Below, piece by piece: positions 35,161-43,916 of a stretch of 64,000 nucleotides of DNA. The stretch lies in the NCBI RefSeq assembly GCF_016865585.1, contig NZ_JAESND010000002.1, forward strand, positions 124,001-188,000, given 5' to 3'. The stretch's first letter is position 1. Each line of letters starts with the position of its first letter. The notes below the pieces were generated by a model, which made no database searches, was not told the DNA's origin, and saw only the letters and a program-made list of their open reading frames with translations. A program made the position numbers and the translations under genes. This stretch comes from Jeongeupia naejangsanensis. GTDB taxonomy: Bacteria; Pseudomonadota; Gammaproteobacteria; Burkholderiales; Chitinibacteraceae.

Positions 35161-36264
35161 TCAGTCGGCCAGTGCCGGGTAGTCGGTATACCCGTGCTCG
35201 GCGCCACCGTAGAAGGTGCTCTGGTCCGGCGTGTTCAGCGGCGCGCCACGACGGAAGCGCTCGACCAGATCCGGGTTGGCGATGAAGGGCCGGCCGTAGC
35301 CGATCGCATCGGCCGTGCCACCGGCAAGGCGGGCTTCACCGGATTCGGCGCTGTAGCCGCCGCACGTGATGATCGCACCGTTGAAATGGCTGCGCAGCGC
35401 GGCGCGGAAGGCGTCCGACAGCGGCGCGCCACCGGCCCAGTCCGGTTCGGCGATGTGCAGGTAGGCAAGGCCACGCTTGGCGAACTCGGCGGCCAGATAC
35501 GTCGCCATCACTTCGGATTCGGCGTCCTGGATGTCGTGGGCGACGAAGTTCGGCGACAGTCGCACGCCGACGTGGTCGGCACCGATTTCGGCGGCGACGG
35601 CGTCGATCACTTCGAGCAGCAGCCGGGCACGGTTTTCAAGGTTGCCGCCGTAGGCGTCGGTGCGCTGGTTGCTGTTGGTCGACAGGAACTGGTGCAGCAG
35701 ATAGCCGTTTGCCGAATGGACTTCGACGAAATCGAAACCGGCGCGCTTGGCGCGTGCCGCGGCGGCCGCATAGGCGGCGACGATGCCCGGCAGCTCGTCG
35801 GTCTCGAGCGCGCGCGGCGTGTCGGTCTGCACATTGGCCGGCGTGCCGTCTTCCTGCACGACAAAGCTCTTGGCGCCTTCGGCGCGGATCGCCGACGGGG
35901 CGACCGGTGCCTGGCCGTTTTCCTGCAGCAGATGGTGCGAAATCCGCCCGACGTGCCACAGCTGCAGCGACAGCCTGCCGCCCTTGGCGTGTACGGCGTC
36001 GACGACGTCCTTCCAGCCGGCTTCCTGTGCATCGGTGTAGATGCCTGGTGTCCATGCGTAACCCTGACCCTGACGCGAGATCTGCGTGGCCTCGGTGACG
36101 ATCAGCCCGGCGCTCGCGCGCTGGGCGTAATAGGTGGTGTTGAGCGCCGTCGGCAGATCGCCGGGCTGGGCGGCGCGCGAACGCGTCAGCGGTGCCATGA
36201 CGAGGCGGTTGGCGAGCGTGGCGTGGCCGATGGTGACCGGGGTCAGCAGTTTGTCGAGCGACAT
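35161..36264 (-). CDS. nemA: Old Yellow Enzyme-family alkene/N-ethylmaleimide reductase
   Basis: 367 residues (E. coli NemA is 365). An FMN TIM barrel that uses NADPH to reduce activated alkenes such as maleimides, also nitrate esters and quinones. Visible hallmarks are NRLVMAPLTRSRA at the start, the substrate-binding His/Asn pair in VEVHSANGYLLHQFLS, the QLWHVGRISH block and the late GYGRPFIANPDLVERFRRGAPLN. It is the last gene of a yqhD-curA-nemA run controlled by the nearby NemR-type repressor. A GC-rich palindrome lies in the 90-bp gap upstream of it. Confidence 0.94.
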   Translation of the reverse strand: MSLDKLLTPVTIGHATLANRLVMAPLTRSRAAQPGDLPTALNTTYYAQRASAGLIVTEATQISRQGQGYAWTPGIYTDAQEAGWKDVVDAVHAKGGRLSLQLWHVGRISHHLLQENGQAPVAPSAIRAEGAKSFVVQEDGTPANVQTDTPRALETDELPGIVAAYAAAAARAKRAGFDFVEVHSANGYLLHQFLSTNSNQRTDAYGGNLENRARLLLEVIDAVAAEIGADHVGVRLSPNFVAHDIQDAESEVMATYLAAEFAKRGLAYLHIAEPDWAGGAPLSDAFRAALRSHFNGAIITCGGYSAESGEARLAGGTADAIGYGRPFIANPDLVERFRRGAPLNTPDQSTFYGGAEHGYTDYPALAD

Positions 36265-36301
36265 GATGTCCGTCCTGTAGGGGATGAAGGTGCGGTAAGG
36301 G

Positions 36302-36326
36302 CGCGTGCCGGCCGGGCCGGCACGCG
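36302..36326. repeat. GC-rich 12-bp-arm palindrome between curA-like gene and nemA
   Basis: cgcgtgccggcc and ggccggcacgcg are separated by one base. No T-run follows, so it is more likely an mRNA-processing or stabilising hairpin inside the operon than a terminator. Confidence 0.55.
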
Positions 36327-36354
36327 GTACTGCAAAACGCTTGGGTCTTCGTGA

Positions 36355-37374
36355 TCAGTCGGCGATGCGGACGACGACCTTGCCGAAGTTTTTGCCTTCC
36401 AGAAGCCCGATCAGCGCGGCCGGCGCATTGGCCAGACCGTCGACGACGTCTTCGCGGAACTTCACCTGGCCGCTGGTCACCCACGGCGCCATGGCGTCGA
36501 AGAACTCCTGATAGCGGTGGCCGTAGTCGTGCCAGATGATGAAGCCCTGCATCCGGATGCTCTTGGTCAGCAGCGTGCCCAGCAGCAGCGACATGCGGTC
36601 CGGTCCCGGCGGCAGCGATTCGGCGTTGTAGTGCGAGATCAGTCCGCATACCGGCACGCGGGCGCCGACATTCAGGCGCGGCAGCACCGCGTCGAACACC
36701 TTGCCGCCGACGTTCTCGTAATACACGTCGATGCCGTCGGGTGTCGCGGCCGCGAGGTCGGCTTCGAAGCTCGGGCTGCGGTGGTCGATGCAGGCGTCGA
36801 AACCGAGTTCGTCGACGACATAGCGGACCTTGTCGGCACCGCCGGCGATACCGACGACACGGGCACCCTTGAGTCTGGCGACCTGGCCGACGACCGAGCC
36901 GACCGCGCCGCTGGCGGCGGCGACGACGACGGTTTCACCGGGCTTGGGGTTGCCGATGTCGAGCAGGCCCATATAGGCGGTGAAGCCGGGCATGCCGAGC
37001 ACGCCCAGCGCCAGCGATGGCCGGGTCAGCGCCGGATCGAGCCTGGTCAGGCCTTCGCCGTTCGACAGCGCGTATGCCTGCCAGCCGCTGAACGACAGCA
37101 CCAGATCGCCCGGTGCGAAGTCCGGGTGGTTCGATTGCTCGACGCGGCTGACGGTGCCGCCGACCATGGTTTCGCCAATCGCGACCGGTGGCGCGTATGA
37201 CGGCCCGTCGTTCATCCGGCCGCGCATGTACGGATCGAGCGACAGGTAGAGCGTCTTCAGCAGGACTTCGCCTGCGCCCGGTGCCGGCAGCGTTTCGGTT
37301 TCAAGGCGGAAGTTGTCCGGCGTCGGCGCGCCCTTGGGGCGGGACGCCAGTACGATGCGGTGGTTGGTCGTCAT
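36355..37374 (-). CDS. curA: NADPH-dependent MDR reductase, CurA-like
   Basis: 339 residues of the zinc-free medium-chain reductases (curcumin reductase CurA, leukotriene B4 dehydrogenase, prostaglandin reductase). It reduces C=C bonds of alpha,beta-unsaturated carbonyls. Markers: LSLDPYMRGRM near residue 47, VVVAAASGAVGSVVGQ (cofactor site, about 150), YYENVGGKVFDAVLP and CGLISHYN. No zinc-binding cysteines are present. It is 19 bp downstream of yqhD and upstream of nemA; all three detoxify reactive carbonyls or alkenes, consistent with NemR control. Confidence 0.88.
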   Translation of the reverse strand: MTTNHRIVLASRPKGAPTPDNFRLETETLPAPGAGEVLLKTLYLSLDPYMRGRMNDGPSYAPPVAIGETMVGGTVSRVEQSNHPDFAPGDLVLSFSGWQAYALSNGEGLTRLDPALTRPSLALGVLGMPGFTAYMGLLDIGNPKPGETVVVAAASGAVGSVVGQVARLKGARVVGIAGGADKVRYVVDELGFDACIDHRSPSFEADLAAATPDGIDVYYENVGGKVFDAVLPRLNVGARVPVCGLISHYNAESLPPGPDRMSLLLGTLLTKSIRMQGFIIWHDYGHRYQEFFDAMAPWVTSGQVKFREDVVDGLANAPAALIGLLEGKNFGKVVVRIAD

Positions 37375-37393
37375 GGGGGGGCTCCGTGGAGGA

Positions 37394-38551
37394 TCAGAGG
37401 GCGGCTTCGAGCACGCGGCGGCTCACGGCCGGCGTGACGTCCTGCTTTTCGCCGAGGGTGGTCATGCCGTGCGCTTCGAGCTGGCTGACCACCGCATCGA
37501 CTGCCTCGGTGCCGAGACCATAGTCCGACAGCGTGGTCTTGACGCCCATGGCTTCGAAGAACTCGCGGGTTTTCGCAATGGCGGCGTCGATGCGCTCGTC
37601 CTCAGAGCCGTCACGAATCCCCCAGACACGTTCGGCGTACTGGACGAGCTTGGCGCGTTTGTCGGCACGGCGGATTTGCAGCATGGCCGGCAGCACGATC
37701 GCCAGCGTTTGCGCGTGGTCGAGTTCGTACAGCGCGGTCAGTTCGTGGCCGACCAGATGCGTTGCCCAGTCCTGCGGCACGCCGGCGCCGATCAGGCCGT
37801 TCAGCGCCATCGTCGCCGCCCACATCAGGTTGGCGCGTACCTGGTAATCATGAGGTGTCGCCAGTGCCTTCGGGCCGACCTCGATCAGCGTCTGCAGCAG
37901 GCTTTCAGCAAAGCGGTCCTGCACCGGCGCGTCGGTCGGGTAGGTCAGGTACTGCTCGACGACGTGGACGAAGGCGTCGACGGCGCCATTGGCGACCTGG
38001 CGCGGCGGCAGGCTGTAGGTCTTGGTCGGGTCGAGCACGGCGAACTTCGGGAACACCTTGGCAGTGTGGAAGGGCAGCTTGGTCTTGGTCGCTTCACGGG
38101 TGACAACGGCGCCCTGATTCATTTCCGAACCGGTGGCCGGCAGTGTCAGCACCGCGCCGAGCGGCAGGGCGCTGTTCACAACCGCGCCGCCGCTGGTGAG
38201 GATGTCCCACGCGTCGCCGTCGTACTGTGCGGCAGCGGCGACGAACTTGGTGCCGTCGACGACCGAGCCACCGCCGACGGCGAGCAGGAAGTCGATCTTC
38301 TCGGCCTTGACCTGCGCCACGGCCTTCAGCAGCGTCTCGTAGCGCGGGTTCGGCTCGATGCCGGCGAACTCGAACACCGTGTGGCCCTTGAGTGCGGCGA
38401 GCACTTCGTCATAGGTGCCGTTCTTCTTGATACTGCCGCCGCCGTAGAGCACCAGCACGCGGGCGTTGGCGGGGACCAGCGTGGCCAGGTCGGCAATGCG
38501 GCCCTGACCGAAAACGATGTGGACGGGATTGTAGAAGTCGAACGATTGCAT
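37394..38551 (-). CDS. yqhD: NADPH-dependent aldehyde reductase YqhD (iron-type alcohol dehydrogenase family)
   Basis: 385 residues (E. coli YqhD is 387). It reduces short aldehydes such as glyoxal, acrolein, malondialdehyde and butyraldehyde with NADPH. The nucleotide loop is YGGGSIKKNGTYDEV and GGGSVVDGTKF; metal ligands are the Asp and His of GAVDAFVHVVEQYL and the two His of HLVGHELTALYELDHAQ. ATG 38551 begins MQSFDFYNP as in relatives. A NemR-type operator lies 18 bp upstream, and curA and nemA follow, so this is the head of an electrophile-defence operon. Confidence 0.94.
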   Translation of the reverse strand: MQSFDFYNPVHIVFGQGRIADLATLVPANARVLVLYGGGSIKKNGTYDEVLAALKGHTVFEFAGIEPNPRYETLLKAVAQVKAEKIDFLLAVGGGSVVDGTKFVAAAAQYDGDAWDILTSGGAVVNSALPLGAVLTLPATGSEMNQGAVVTREATKTKLPFHTAKVFPKFAVLDPTKTYSLPPRQVANGAVDAFVHVVEQYLTYPTDAPVQDRFAESLLQTLIEVGPKALATPHDYQVRANLMWAATMALNGLIGAGVPQDWATHLVGHELTALYELDHAQTLAIVLPAMLQIRRADKRAKLVQYAERVWGIRDGSEDERIDAAIAKTREFFEAMGVKTTLSDYGLGTEAVDAVVSQLEAHGMTTLGEKQDVTPAVSRRVLEAAL

Positions 38552-38568
38552 GGTGTGCTCCGTTGGAT

Positions 38569-38583
38569 TAGACCGGTCGTCTA
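38569..38583. promoter_or_regulatory. NemR-type operator upstream of yqhD
   Basis: TAGAC-N5-GTCTA, a perfect 5-bp dyad, shares TAGACCGGTCG with the site in front of nemR. It sits 18 bp before the yqhD start. Confidence 0.7.
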
Positions 38584-38644
38584 GTTGTCGGGTCAAAGAA
38601 ACGGCACTTGTGGTGCCGTCGTTGGGTGGTTTTGTTTCGTGAAC

Positions 38645-39238
38645 TCAATCGTTCACGTTCAGCATGGTGCGGGTGGCGGCCAGCGCGGTCTGCAATGCGC
38701 TGTCGTCGCGGCGGATTTTGGTCAACAGGCTGGCGCCGAGCCAGAGTTGATACAAAGTTGCGGCGGTATGTTCAGGATCAAGTGCCGCCGGCAGCGAACC
38801 GTCGGCGAGGCCGGCTTCGACCAGCTTCGCCAGCCGGGCGACGACGCGGTCGGTACCGCTTCTGATCGTGTCGCGGATCGGTTCGGACAGGTCCGAGACT
38901 TCGGCCGAGAGCTTGACCACGAGGCACTGCTCCTCGCAGCGGCAGGTGCCCTGCGTCGACAGCCAGCCGTGCCAGTACGCCATCAGCCGCGTTTGCGCGC
39001 TGCGGCCATCGTCGGCAAACAGCACGTCGAGCTCCTTCAGATAGTTGCTGAAGTAGTGCTCGAACAGCTCGTTGCCGAACTGCTCCTTGGATTTGAAGTA
39101 GTGGTAGAACGAGCCCTTGGGTACGCCGGCGGCGGTCAGGATCTCGGTCAGCCCGACCGCGGCAAAGCCTTTGCCGAGGATGATGGCTTCGCCGGTATCG
39201 AGAATGTGCTGCTTGGTGTCGGGTTGTTCGTGTTTCAT
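38645..39238 (-). CDS. nemR: TetR-family electrophile-sensing repressor, NemR-like
   Basis: 197 residues, similar to E. coli NemR (199): the HTH VGLTEILTAAGVPKGSFYHYFKSKE (residues 28-52) and the regulatory core with CLVVKLSAEVSDLSEPIRD. Three cysteines at 99, 101 and 105 lie next to that core; E. coli NemR senses hypochlorite, N-ethylmaleimide and methylglyoxal through cysteines there (Cys106). It should repress itself and the yqhD-curA-nemA run, since near-identical operators stand before both units. A start three codons upstream (39247) is also possible. Confidence 0.9.
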   Translation of the reverse strand: MKHEQPDTKQHILDTGEAIILGKGFAAVGLTEILTAAGVPKGSFYHYFKSKEQFGNELFEHYFSNYLKELDVLFADDGRSAQTRLMAYWHGWLSTQGTCRCEEQCLVVKLSAEVSDLSEPIRDTIRSGTDRVVARLAKLVEAGLADGSLPAALDPEHTAATLYQLWLGASLLTKIRRDDSALQTALAATRTMLNVND

Positions 39239-39258
39239 GCTGTGCACTTTAATTCGAG

Positions 39259-39274
39259 TAGACCGGTCGGTCTA
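39259..39274. promoter_or_regulatory. NemR-type operator upstream of nemR
   Basis: TAGACCGGTCGGTCTA is a perfect dyad TAGACC-N4-GGTCTA, 20 bp before the nemR start. It agrees with the site expected for autorepression. Confidence 0.78.
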
Positions 39275-39302
39275 GTGTTGTTTGCCGTGAAACGACGAAC
39301 GG

Positions 39303-40271
39303 TCAAAGCCCGGCATCCCATGGCGGCGTGTCGCCCCAGGCGGCGGCGAGGAAATCGACGAAGCTGCGCACCTTGGCGGACAGGAAGCGCCGGCTCGGGT
39401 AGACCGCCCACGCGGTGTAGTCGGGCAGGGCATGGTCGGCCAGCACGCGCACCAGTCGGCCGTCGCGCAGCGCATCGCCGACGAGGAAGGTCGGCTGGGC
39501 GATCAGCCCGGCGCCGGCGATCGCCGCCTCGACCAGCACGTCGCCGTTGTTTGCGCGCAGGAAGCCGTTGACCTCGACGCTGTGCGGCGGCGGGCCGGCG
39601 AACTCCCAACTGGTGCCGCGATCGGTGTAGCTGTAGCCGAGGCACTGGTGCCGGCCCAACTCATGAGGCGCCGCCGGCGTGCCGTGGCGGGCCAGATAGT
39701 CCGGCGAGGCGCAGACGACGACGCGGATCGGCGCCAGCCGCCGGGCGATCAATGTCGACGCCAGCGGCTGGCGGCTGATGCGCAGCGCCAGATCGTAGCC
39801 TTCGTCAACCAGATCGACGACGCGGTCGTTGACCGCCAGCTCGATGCCGACCTGCGGCTGCAGCGTGCGGAACCGGGGCAACAGCGGCGCAAGGTGGCGG
39901 ATGGCGAAAGACACCGGGGCGTTGACGCGCAGTACGCCGCTGGCGATCTGGCTGACGGAGCTGACCGCCGCTTCGGTCTCGGCCAGCTCGGCCAGCAGCG
40001 AGACGCACTGCGCGTAATAGACCCGGCCAACCTCGGTCAGCGACATCGTCCGCGTCGTGCGCTGCAGGAGCCGCACGCCAAGATGCGCTTCCAGTTCGGC
40101 CAGCTGGCGCGATACGGCGGTGGTCGACTGTTCGAGCCGCTCGGCGGCGCGCACGAAGCTGCCGGCGTCGACGACGGCGGTGAACACCTGCATGGCGGCA
40201 AAGCGGTCGATGATGGCGCTCCGATTGACTAGGGAAGAATGATTGTTGCGAATTTCGGGATGATCAATCAC
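39303..40271 (-). CDS. LysR-family transcriptional regulator
   Basis: 322 residues. DRFAAMQVFTAVVDAGSFVRAAERLEQSTTAVSRQ and LGVRLLQRTTRTMSLTEVG (residues 22-75) form the HTH typical of the large DmlR/PgrR-like group. The conserved start of the family is usually at the residue before DRF, but here only ATC codons are available, so ATG 40271, 21 residues further up, was taken. It diverges from the DoxX-DODA pair, which it probably regulates. It lies just upstream of nemR on the same strand, separated by the nemR operator. Confidence 0.83.
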   Translation of the reverse strand: MIDHPEIRNNHSSLVNRSAIIDRFAAMQVFTAVVDAGSFVRAAERLEQSTTAVSRQLAELEAHLGVRLLQRTTRTMSLTEVGRVYYAQCVSLLAELAETEAAVSSVSQIASGVLRVNAPVSFAIRHLAPLLPRFRTLQPQVGIELAVNDRVVDLVDEGYDLALRISRQPLASTLIARRLAPIRVVVCASPDYLARHGTPAAPHELGRHQCLGYSYTDRGTSWEFAGPPPHSVEVNGFLRANNGDVLVEAAIAGAGLIAQPTFLVGDALRDGRLVRVLADHALPDYTAWAVYPSRRFLSAKVRSFVDFLAAAWGDTPPWDAGL

Positions 40272-40390
40272 ATGATCGCATATTTATCCTGATCCGGCGC
40301 CGGCCTAAAGTGGCACCACTGCAACGGCACATGCCGAACCGCCTGCAACAGACAGGCCGCCACTCAAGCCACTATCCCGAACGGAGACCC

Positions 40391-40798
40391 ATGATGATCG
40401 ACCAACGTACCGCCCCCTATGCCGCATTGCTGCTGCGCCTCGCACTCGGCGTGATGTTCCTTGCCCACGGCTTTACCAAGCTGCTGGTGTTCACCCTGCC
40501 GGGCACCGCGCAGTTCTTTGCCTCGGTCGGCTTTCCCGGCTGGCTGGCGTATCCGACGACGTTTGCCGAAATCGGCGGCGGCGCACTGCTGATCCTCGGC
40601 GTGATGCCGCGCCTCGTTGCCGTGCCGCTGACCCTGCTGCTGGCCGGCGCGTCGACGGTCCACTTCGGCAACGGCTGGTCGTTCAGCAATCCGAACGGCG
40701 GCTGGGAATACCCGGTGTTCCTGACCGTGGCTGCGGCGGTGCTGGCACTGCTCGGCGACGGCAAGCTGGCCCTCGTGAAGAGCCCGGCTGCCAAGTAA
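40391..40798 (+). CDS. DoxX-family membrane protein
   Basis: 135 residues with four membrane helices (near residues 12-30, 52-70, 74-90 and 108-124). RLALGVMFLAHGFTKL and FAEIGGGALLILGVMPR are typical of the DoxX family (YphA/YqjF group), linked to redox stress and thiol metabolism in some bacteria; its exact role is unknown. GGAG precedes the ATGATG start. It diverges from a LysR gene and is followed 60 bp later by the DODA-type dioxygenase, a pairing that recurs in many proteobacteria. Confidence 0.87.
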   Translation: MMIDQRTAPYAALLLRLALGVMFLAHGFTKLLVFTLPGTAQFFASVGFPGWLAYPTTFAEIGGGALLILGVMPRLVAVPLTLLLAGASTVHFGNGWSFSNPNGGWEYPVFLTVAAAVLALLGDGKLALVKSPAAK

Positions 40799-40858
40799 AT
40801 CCACAATCCCGAACCCGGATGGCCGATGGCCGTCCGGCGTCGCGCCAGGAGAATGATG

Positions 40859-41644
40859 ATGACCCGACTGCCTACCTTCTATGTTTCCCACGGTTCGCCG
40901 ATGCTGGCGCTCGACCCCGGCCACACCGGTGAGGCCTGGACCCGGATCGCAGCTGGCTTGCTGCGCCCGCGTGCCATCGTCATGGTCTCGGCGCACCACA
41001 ACGCGACGATCACCACGATCGGTTCGGCAGCTGCGCACGATACGATCCACGATTTCTACGGCTTCCCGGCCGCGCTGTACCAGCAACGTTACGACACGCA
41101 GGGTGACCCGGCGCTGGCACAGCAACTGGCGCAAGGACTGGAAGCGGCCGGCTGGCCGGTCCAACTCGACCCGCAGCGCGGACTCGACCACGGTGGCTGG
41201 GTGCCGCTGAAATCGTTCTACCCGGCTGCCGATATTCCTGTCGTGCCGCTGTCGATCAACGCCCGGCAAAGCCCGGCCTGGCACTACCGGCTGGGGCAGC
41301 TGCTGGCAGCGCTGTTGCCGGACGACGTGCTGCTGATCGCCTCGGGCAGCCTGACGCACAACCTGTACGAGTTTGAACCGGGCTTCGACGGTGCGCCAGC
41401 GCTGCCGTATGTCACTGCATTCCAGGACTGGATGCACGACAGGCTGCAGGCCGCCGATCTGGATGCGCTGCTCGATTACCGGCATCAGGCACCCGCCGCG
41501 GAGCGCGCTCATCCGAGCGAGGAACATTTGTTGCCGCTGTACGTGGCGCTGGGCGCTGCCGGCGGGCAGACGCAGGCGCTGCGCCATTACGACGGCGTGA
41601 CCGAACGCATTCTGGCGATGGACGTTTACGGTTTCACTCGCTGA
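40859..41644 (+). CDS. ygiD: DODA-type extradiol aromatic ring-opening dioxygenase
   Basis: 261 residues, class III extradiol dioxygenase of the LigB/YgiD (4,5-DOPA dioxygenase) group. Putative metal and active-site histidines are in YVSHGSPM (His11), SAHHN (about 49) and GLDHGGWVPL (about 118), with the C-terminal SEEHLLPLYVALGAAGG. Three ATGs in a row follow AGGAG; the third (40859) has the best spacing. E. coli YgiD cleaves L-DOPA; the natural substrate here is unknown. Probably co-transcribed with the DoxX gene and controlled by the divergent LysR protein. Ends at a strong terminator. Confidence 0.88.
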   Translation: MTRLPTFYVSHGSPMLALDPGHTGEAWTRIAAGLLRPRAIVMVSAHHNATITTIGSAAAHDTIHDFYGFPAALYQQRYDTQGDPALAQQLAQGLEAAGWPVQLDPQRGLDHGGWVPLKSFYPAADIPVVPLSINARQSPAWHYRLGQLLAALLPDDVLLIASGSLTHNLYEFEPGFDGAPALPYVTAFQDWMHDRLQAADLDALLDYRHQAPAAERAHPSEEHLLPLYVALGAAGGQTQALRHYDGVTERILAMDVYGFTR

Positions 41645-41684
41645 AAGTTTTTACCGATATTTGTTGGGTGGAATGACCCGGATA

Positions 41685-41716
41685 AAAGCCGGCGCAGCAA
41701 TGCGCCGGCTTTTTCA
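41685..41716 (+). terminator. Rho-independent terminator after ygiD
   Basis: A perfect 12-bp stem (aaagccggcgca/tgcgccggcttt) with a GCAA tetraloop and further T residues. Confidence 0.92.
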
Positions 41717-42249
41717 TTTTGACCCGAATCCCGATTCGGTCCGCAGGTTGTCATGCCAATTGCATGGCTGCTCAACAGGCCTGCCCCGGGGAAATCCCGG
41801 CCTAATTGCCGGAACGACCCGGTTTTCAGCAATTGGCTGCTTGTTTTTCGTGTATCCGGTTCGATGAAATAATGCGCATGAATTTTAAAATAACTAATTG
41901 ATTTTTATGAATAAAAAATCATAATTTCCAGCCTGAAATCCAGGCGAAGCGTGTCGTTATCAGGCCGAATTGCACAAAAAAACCGTACTGGCACCACCCG
42001 TTCGGGTGGAGAGCGCAAATGACGTTGTCACGCCTTGATTTAAGTCAATGTTTTCCCAGATCGGCGTTGTTGGGTGATGTCGCCTTCACTATCCTCCGGC
42101 CAATGACATGGCGATGTAATTAATACAAAAAAAGCAATCGTCATTTTTATCGAATGTCATTTTTCCTTACAAATACAGGGTGTGGAGACAAGCATGGAAT
42201 CTGGAGCCAAGCGGGCATTGCGATGGCCGGCCCGAACGGGAGTGCCGTC
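41717..42249 (+). other. 533-bp leader region upstream of the chemotaxis receptor
   Basis: No protein gene is convincing here. The stretch 41866-41935 is strikingly AT-rich for this genome and contains an AT palindrome (GATTTTT..AAAAATC, 41900-41920). Further along there is an FNR-like site (42035-42048) and another AT-rich tract at 42117-42176. The region probably holds the promoter and perhaps a long 5' leader of the receptor gene. Confidence 0.45.
42035..42048 (+). promoter_or_regulatory. FNR/ANR-like box upstream of the chemotaxis receptor
   Basis: TTGAT-TTAA-GTCAA matches TTGAT-N4-ATCAA at 9 of 10 conserved positions. A TATCCT that could serve as -10 starts 42 bp downstream (42090). Confidence 0.45.
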
Positions 42250-43869
42250 ATGAAAATCACAACCAAACTGGTGTTGCTGAATACCGTCGGTATCGCGACG
42301 TTCGCATTGCTGCTGGGCACCATCTTCGTGAATGTGGCGGCGGTGAAGGCGGACGCCTACGACATCACCGAAAACATCGTGCCGACCCTCGCCACCGTGC
42401 CGGACATCAACCAGAACTTTGCCGAGGCACGCCGTCAGGCCTTGTTGTGGGCGTCGGTAGGGCCGGCCGATGAAAATGCGGTCAAGGAGTCTTTCCTCGC
42501 CGCGCGGACCAAGCTGGACAAGTCGCTGCAAGCCTATGACAAGGCCATCGAACTCGATTCGCCGGAGATCAAGGATCAGGACCGGCAGTTGTTCAACGTC
42601 GTGATGGAGACCACCAAGCAGTGGAGCGCGCTCGGTGATCGATTGATGACCATCGAGGGCAATGAGGCGCAGGTCGAGTTCGTGCGCAAGGTCACCTCGC
42701 CGGCGGCCGACAAGGTGTTCGTGGCCGTGAGTGATCTGGTCAAGTTCAACGTCGATCTGGGCAAGCGGCGCAGTGTCGAAGTCGGCGCCGACCTGCGCAC
42801 CCTGTATGTTGCCGTGACCACGATCGGGGCCGTCGGCTGTATCGCCTTGCTGGTGATCGGTTTCGTGATTTCCCGCAGCATTTCGCAATCGCTGAACCGC
42901 CTGCAGCGCGAAACGGCCGACATCGGCAGCACGCTCGACTTCTCGCGGCGCTTTGCCGCCGGATCGCGCGACGAGATCGGTGCGACCGCCGTTGCGCTCA
43001 ACAAGCTGTTGACGATCGTCCAGCAAAGCCTGGGCACCATCGCCGATGTCAGTCGCAACGTCGGCATGCGTGCCTCGGAACTGGCGACCAATACGCAGGA
43101 GCTGTCGGCCGCCAACAATATGGTCAGCAGCTCGTCGTCGGCGATGGCCGCGGCGGTCGAAGAGGTGACGGTCAGCATTGCGCACGTCGCCGAGCGCTCG
43201 CAGGAAACACGTGTGCTCGCGCAGCAGGCCGGTGATCTGGCCGCAACCGGCGGCATGGCGATCACCGAGGCGATCGACAAGGTCGACCGGATTGCCGAAC
43301 GCGCCAACATGACCGCGCAGCAGGTCGAGGCGCTGTCGCAGAAGGCCGAAAACATCAGTACGGTGGTGACGGCCATCAAGGAAATCGCCGAACAGACCAA
43401 TCTGCTGGCACTGAACGCCGCAATCGAGGCAGCACGGGCAGGCGAGGTCGGGCGCGGCTTTGCCGTGGTCGCAGACGAGGTGCGCAAGCTGGCCGAACGC
43501 ACCGGCACGTCGACCCAGGAAATCGCCCGGACCATCGAGCAGATGCAGGGCGAGGCGCAGCACACGGTGACGGCAATCCGGCTTACCGTGGAAGAGGTTG
43601 CCGCCGGTGTGAGCCACGTGACTTCGGCAGGCGAAGTCGTGGCGCAGATCAAGGGCAGCGCCCAAGCGGTGCTGGCCAGCGTCAACGACATCTCGGATGC
43701 GATGCGCGAGCAGAGCATGGCCAGCAACAGCATGGCGCAGGAAATCGAAAAGGTCGCACAGATGACCGAACAGACCAGCGCCAACGCGCAGGGCACCGCC
43801 GAAGTCGGTGGCCAGCTACACGACTACAGCCAGGAACTGCTTGGCGTCGTGGCGCGTTACAAGGTCTGA
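42250..43869 (+). CDS. Methyl-accepting chemotaxis protein
   Basis: 539 residues. Helix 1 (residues 7-28) and helix 2 (about 186-212) bracket a periplasmic four-helix-bundle-type ligand domain of about 155 residues. A HAMP domain with the RDEIGA motif follows, then the cytoplasmic coiled-coil signalling domain with the highly conserved hairpin [20 protein letters not shown] near residue 377. It controls CheA and hence flagellar motors; ligand unknown. The C-terminus has no NWETF-like pentapeptide for CheR/CheB docking. Start ATG 42250 is placed next to helix 1. It is followed 47 bp later by a MalT-like regulator. Confidence 0.92.
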   Translation: MKITTKLVLLNTVGIATFALLLGTIFVNVAAVKADAYDITENIVPTLATVPDINQNFAEARRQALLWASVGPADENAVKESFLAARTKLDKSLQAYDKAIELDSPEIKDQDRQLFNVVMETTKQWSALGDRLMTIEGNEAQVEFVRKVTSPAADKVFVAVSDLVKFNVDLGKRRSVEVGADLRTLYVAVTTIGAVGCIALLVIGFVISRSISQSLNRLQRETADIGSTLDFSRRFAAGSRDEIGATAVALNKLLTIVQQSLGTIADVSRNVGMRASELATNTQELSAANNMVSSSSSAMAAAVEEVTVSIAHVAERSQETRVLAQQAGDLAATGGMAITEAIDKVDRIAERANMTAQQVEALSQKAENISTVVTAIKEIAEQTNLLALNAAIEAARAGEVGRGFAVVADEVRKLAERTGTSTQEIARTIEQMQGEAQHTVTAIRLTVEEVAAGVSHVTSAGEVVAQIKGSAQAVLASVNDISDAMREQSMASNSMAQEIEKVAQMTEQTSANAQGTAEVGGQLHDYSQELLGVVARYKV

Positions 43870-43916
43870 CCCCCCGACCCGGCCTTTTGGCCGGGGTATG
43901 ACTGGAGATCACCGAC

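Noticed and set aside
36302-36326. Treating the palindrome between the curA-like gene and nemA as a terminator
   Set aside because: There is no T-run on either strand and the genes appear to be one regulon, so an intra-operon hairpin is likelier.
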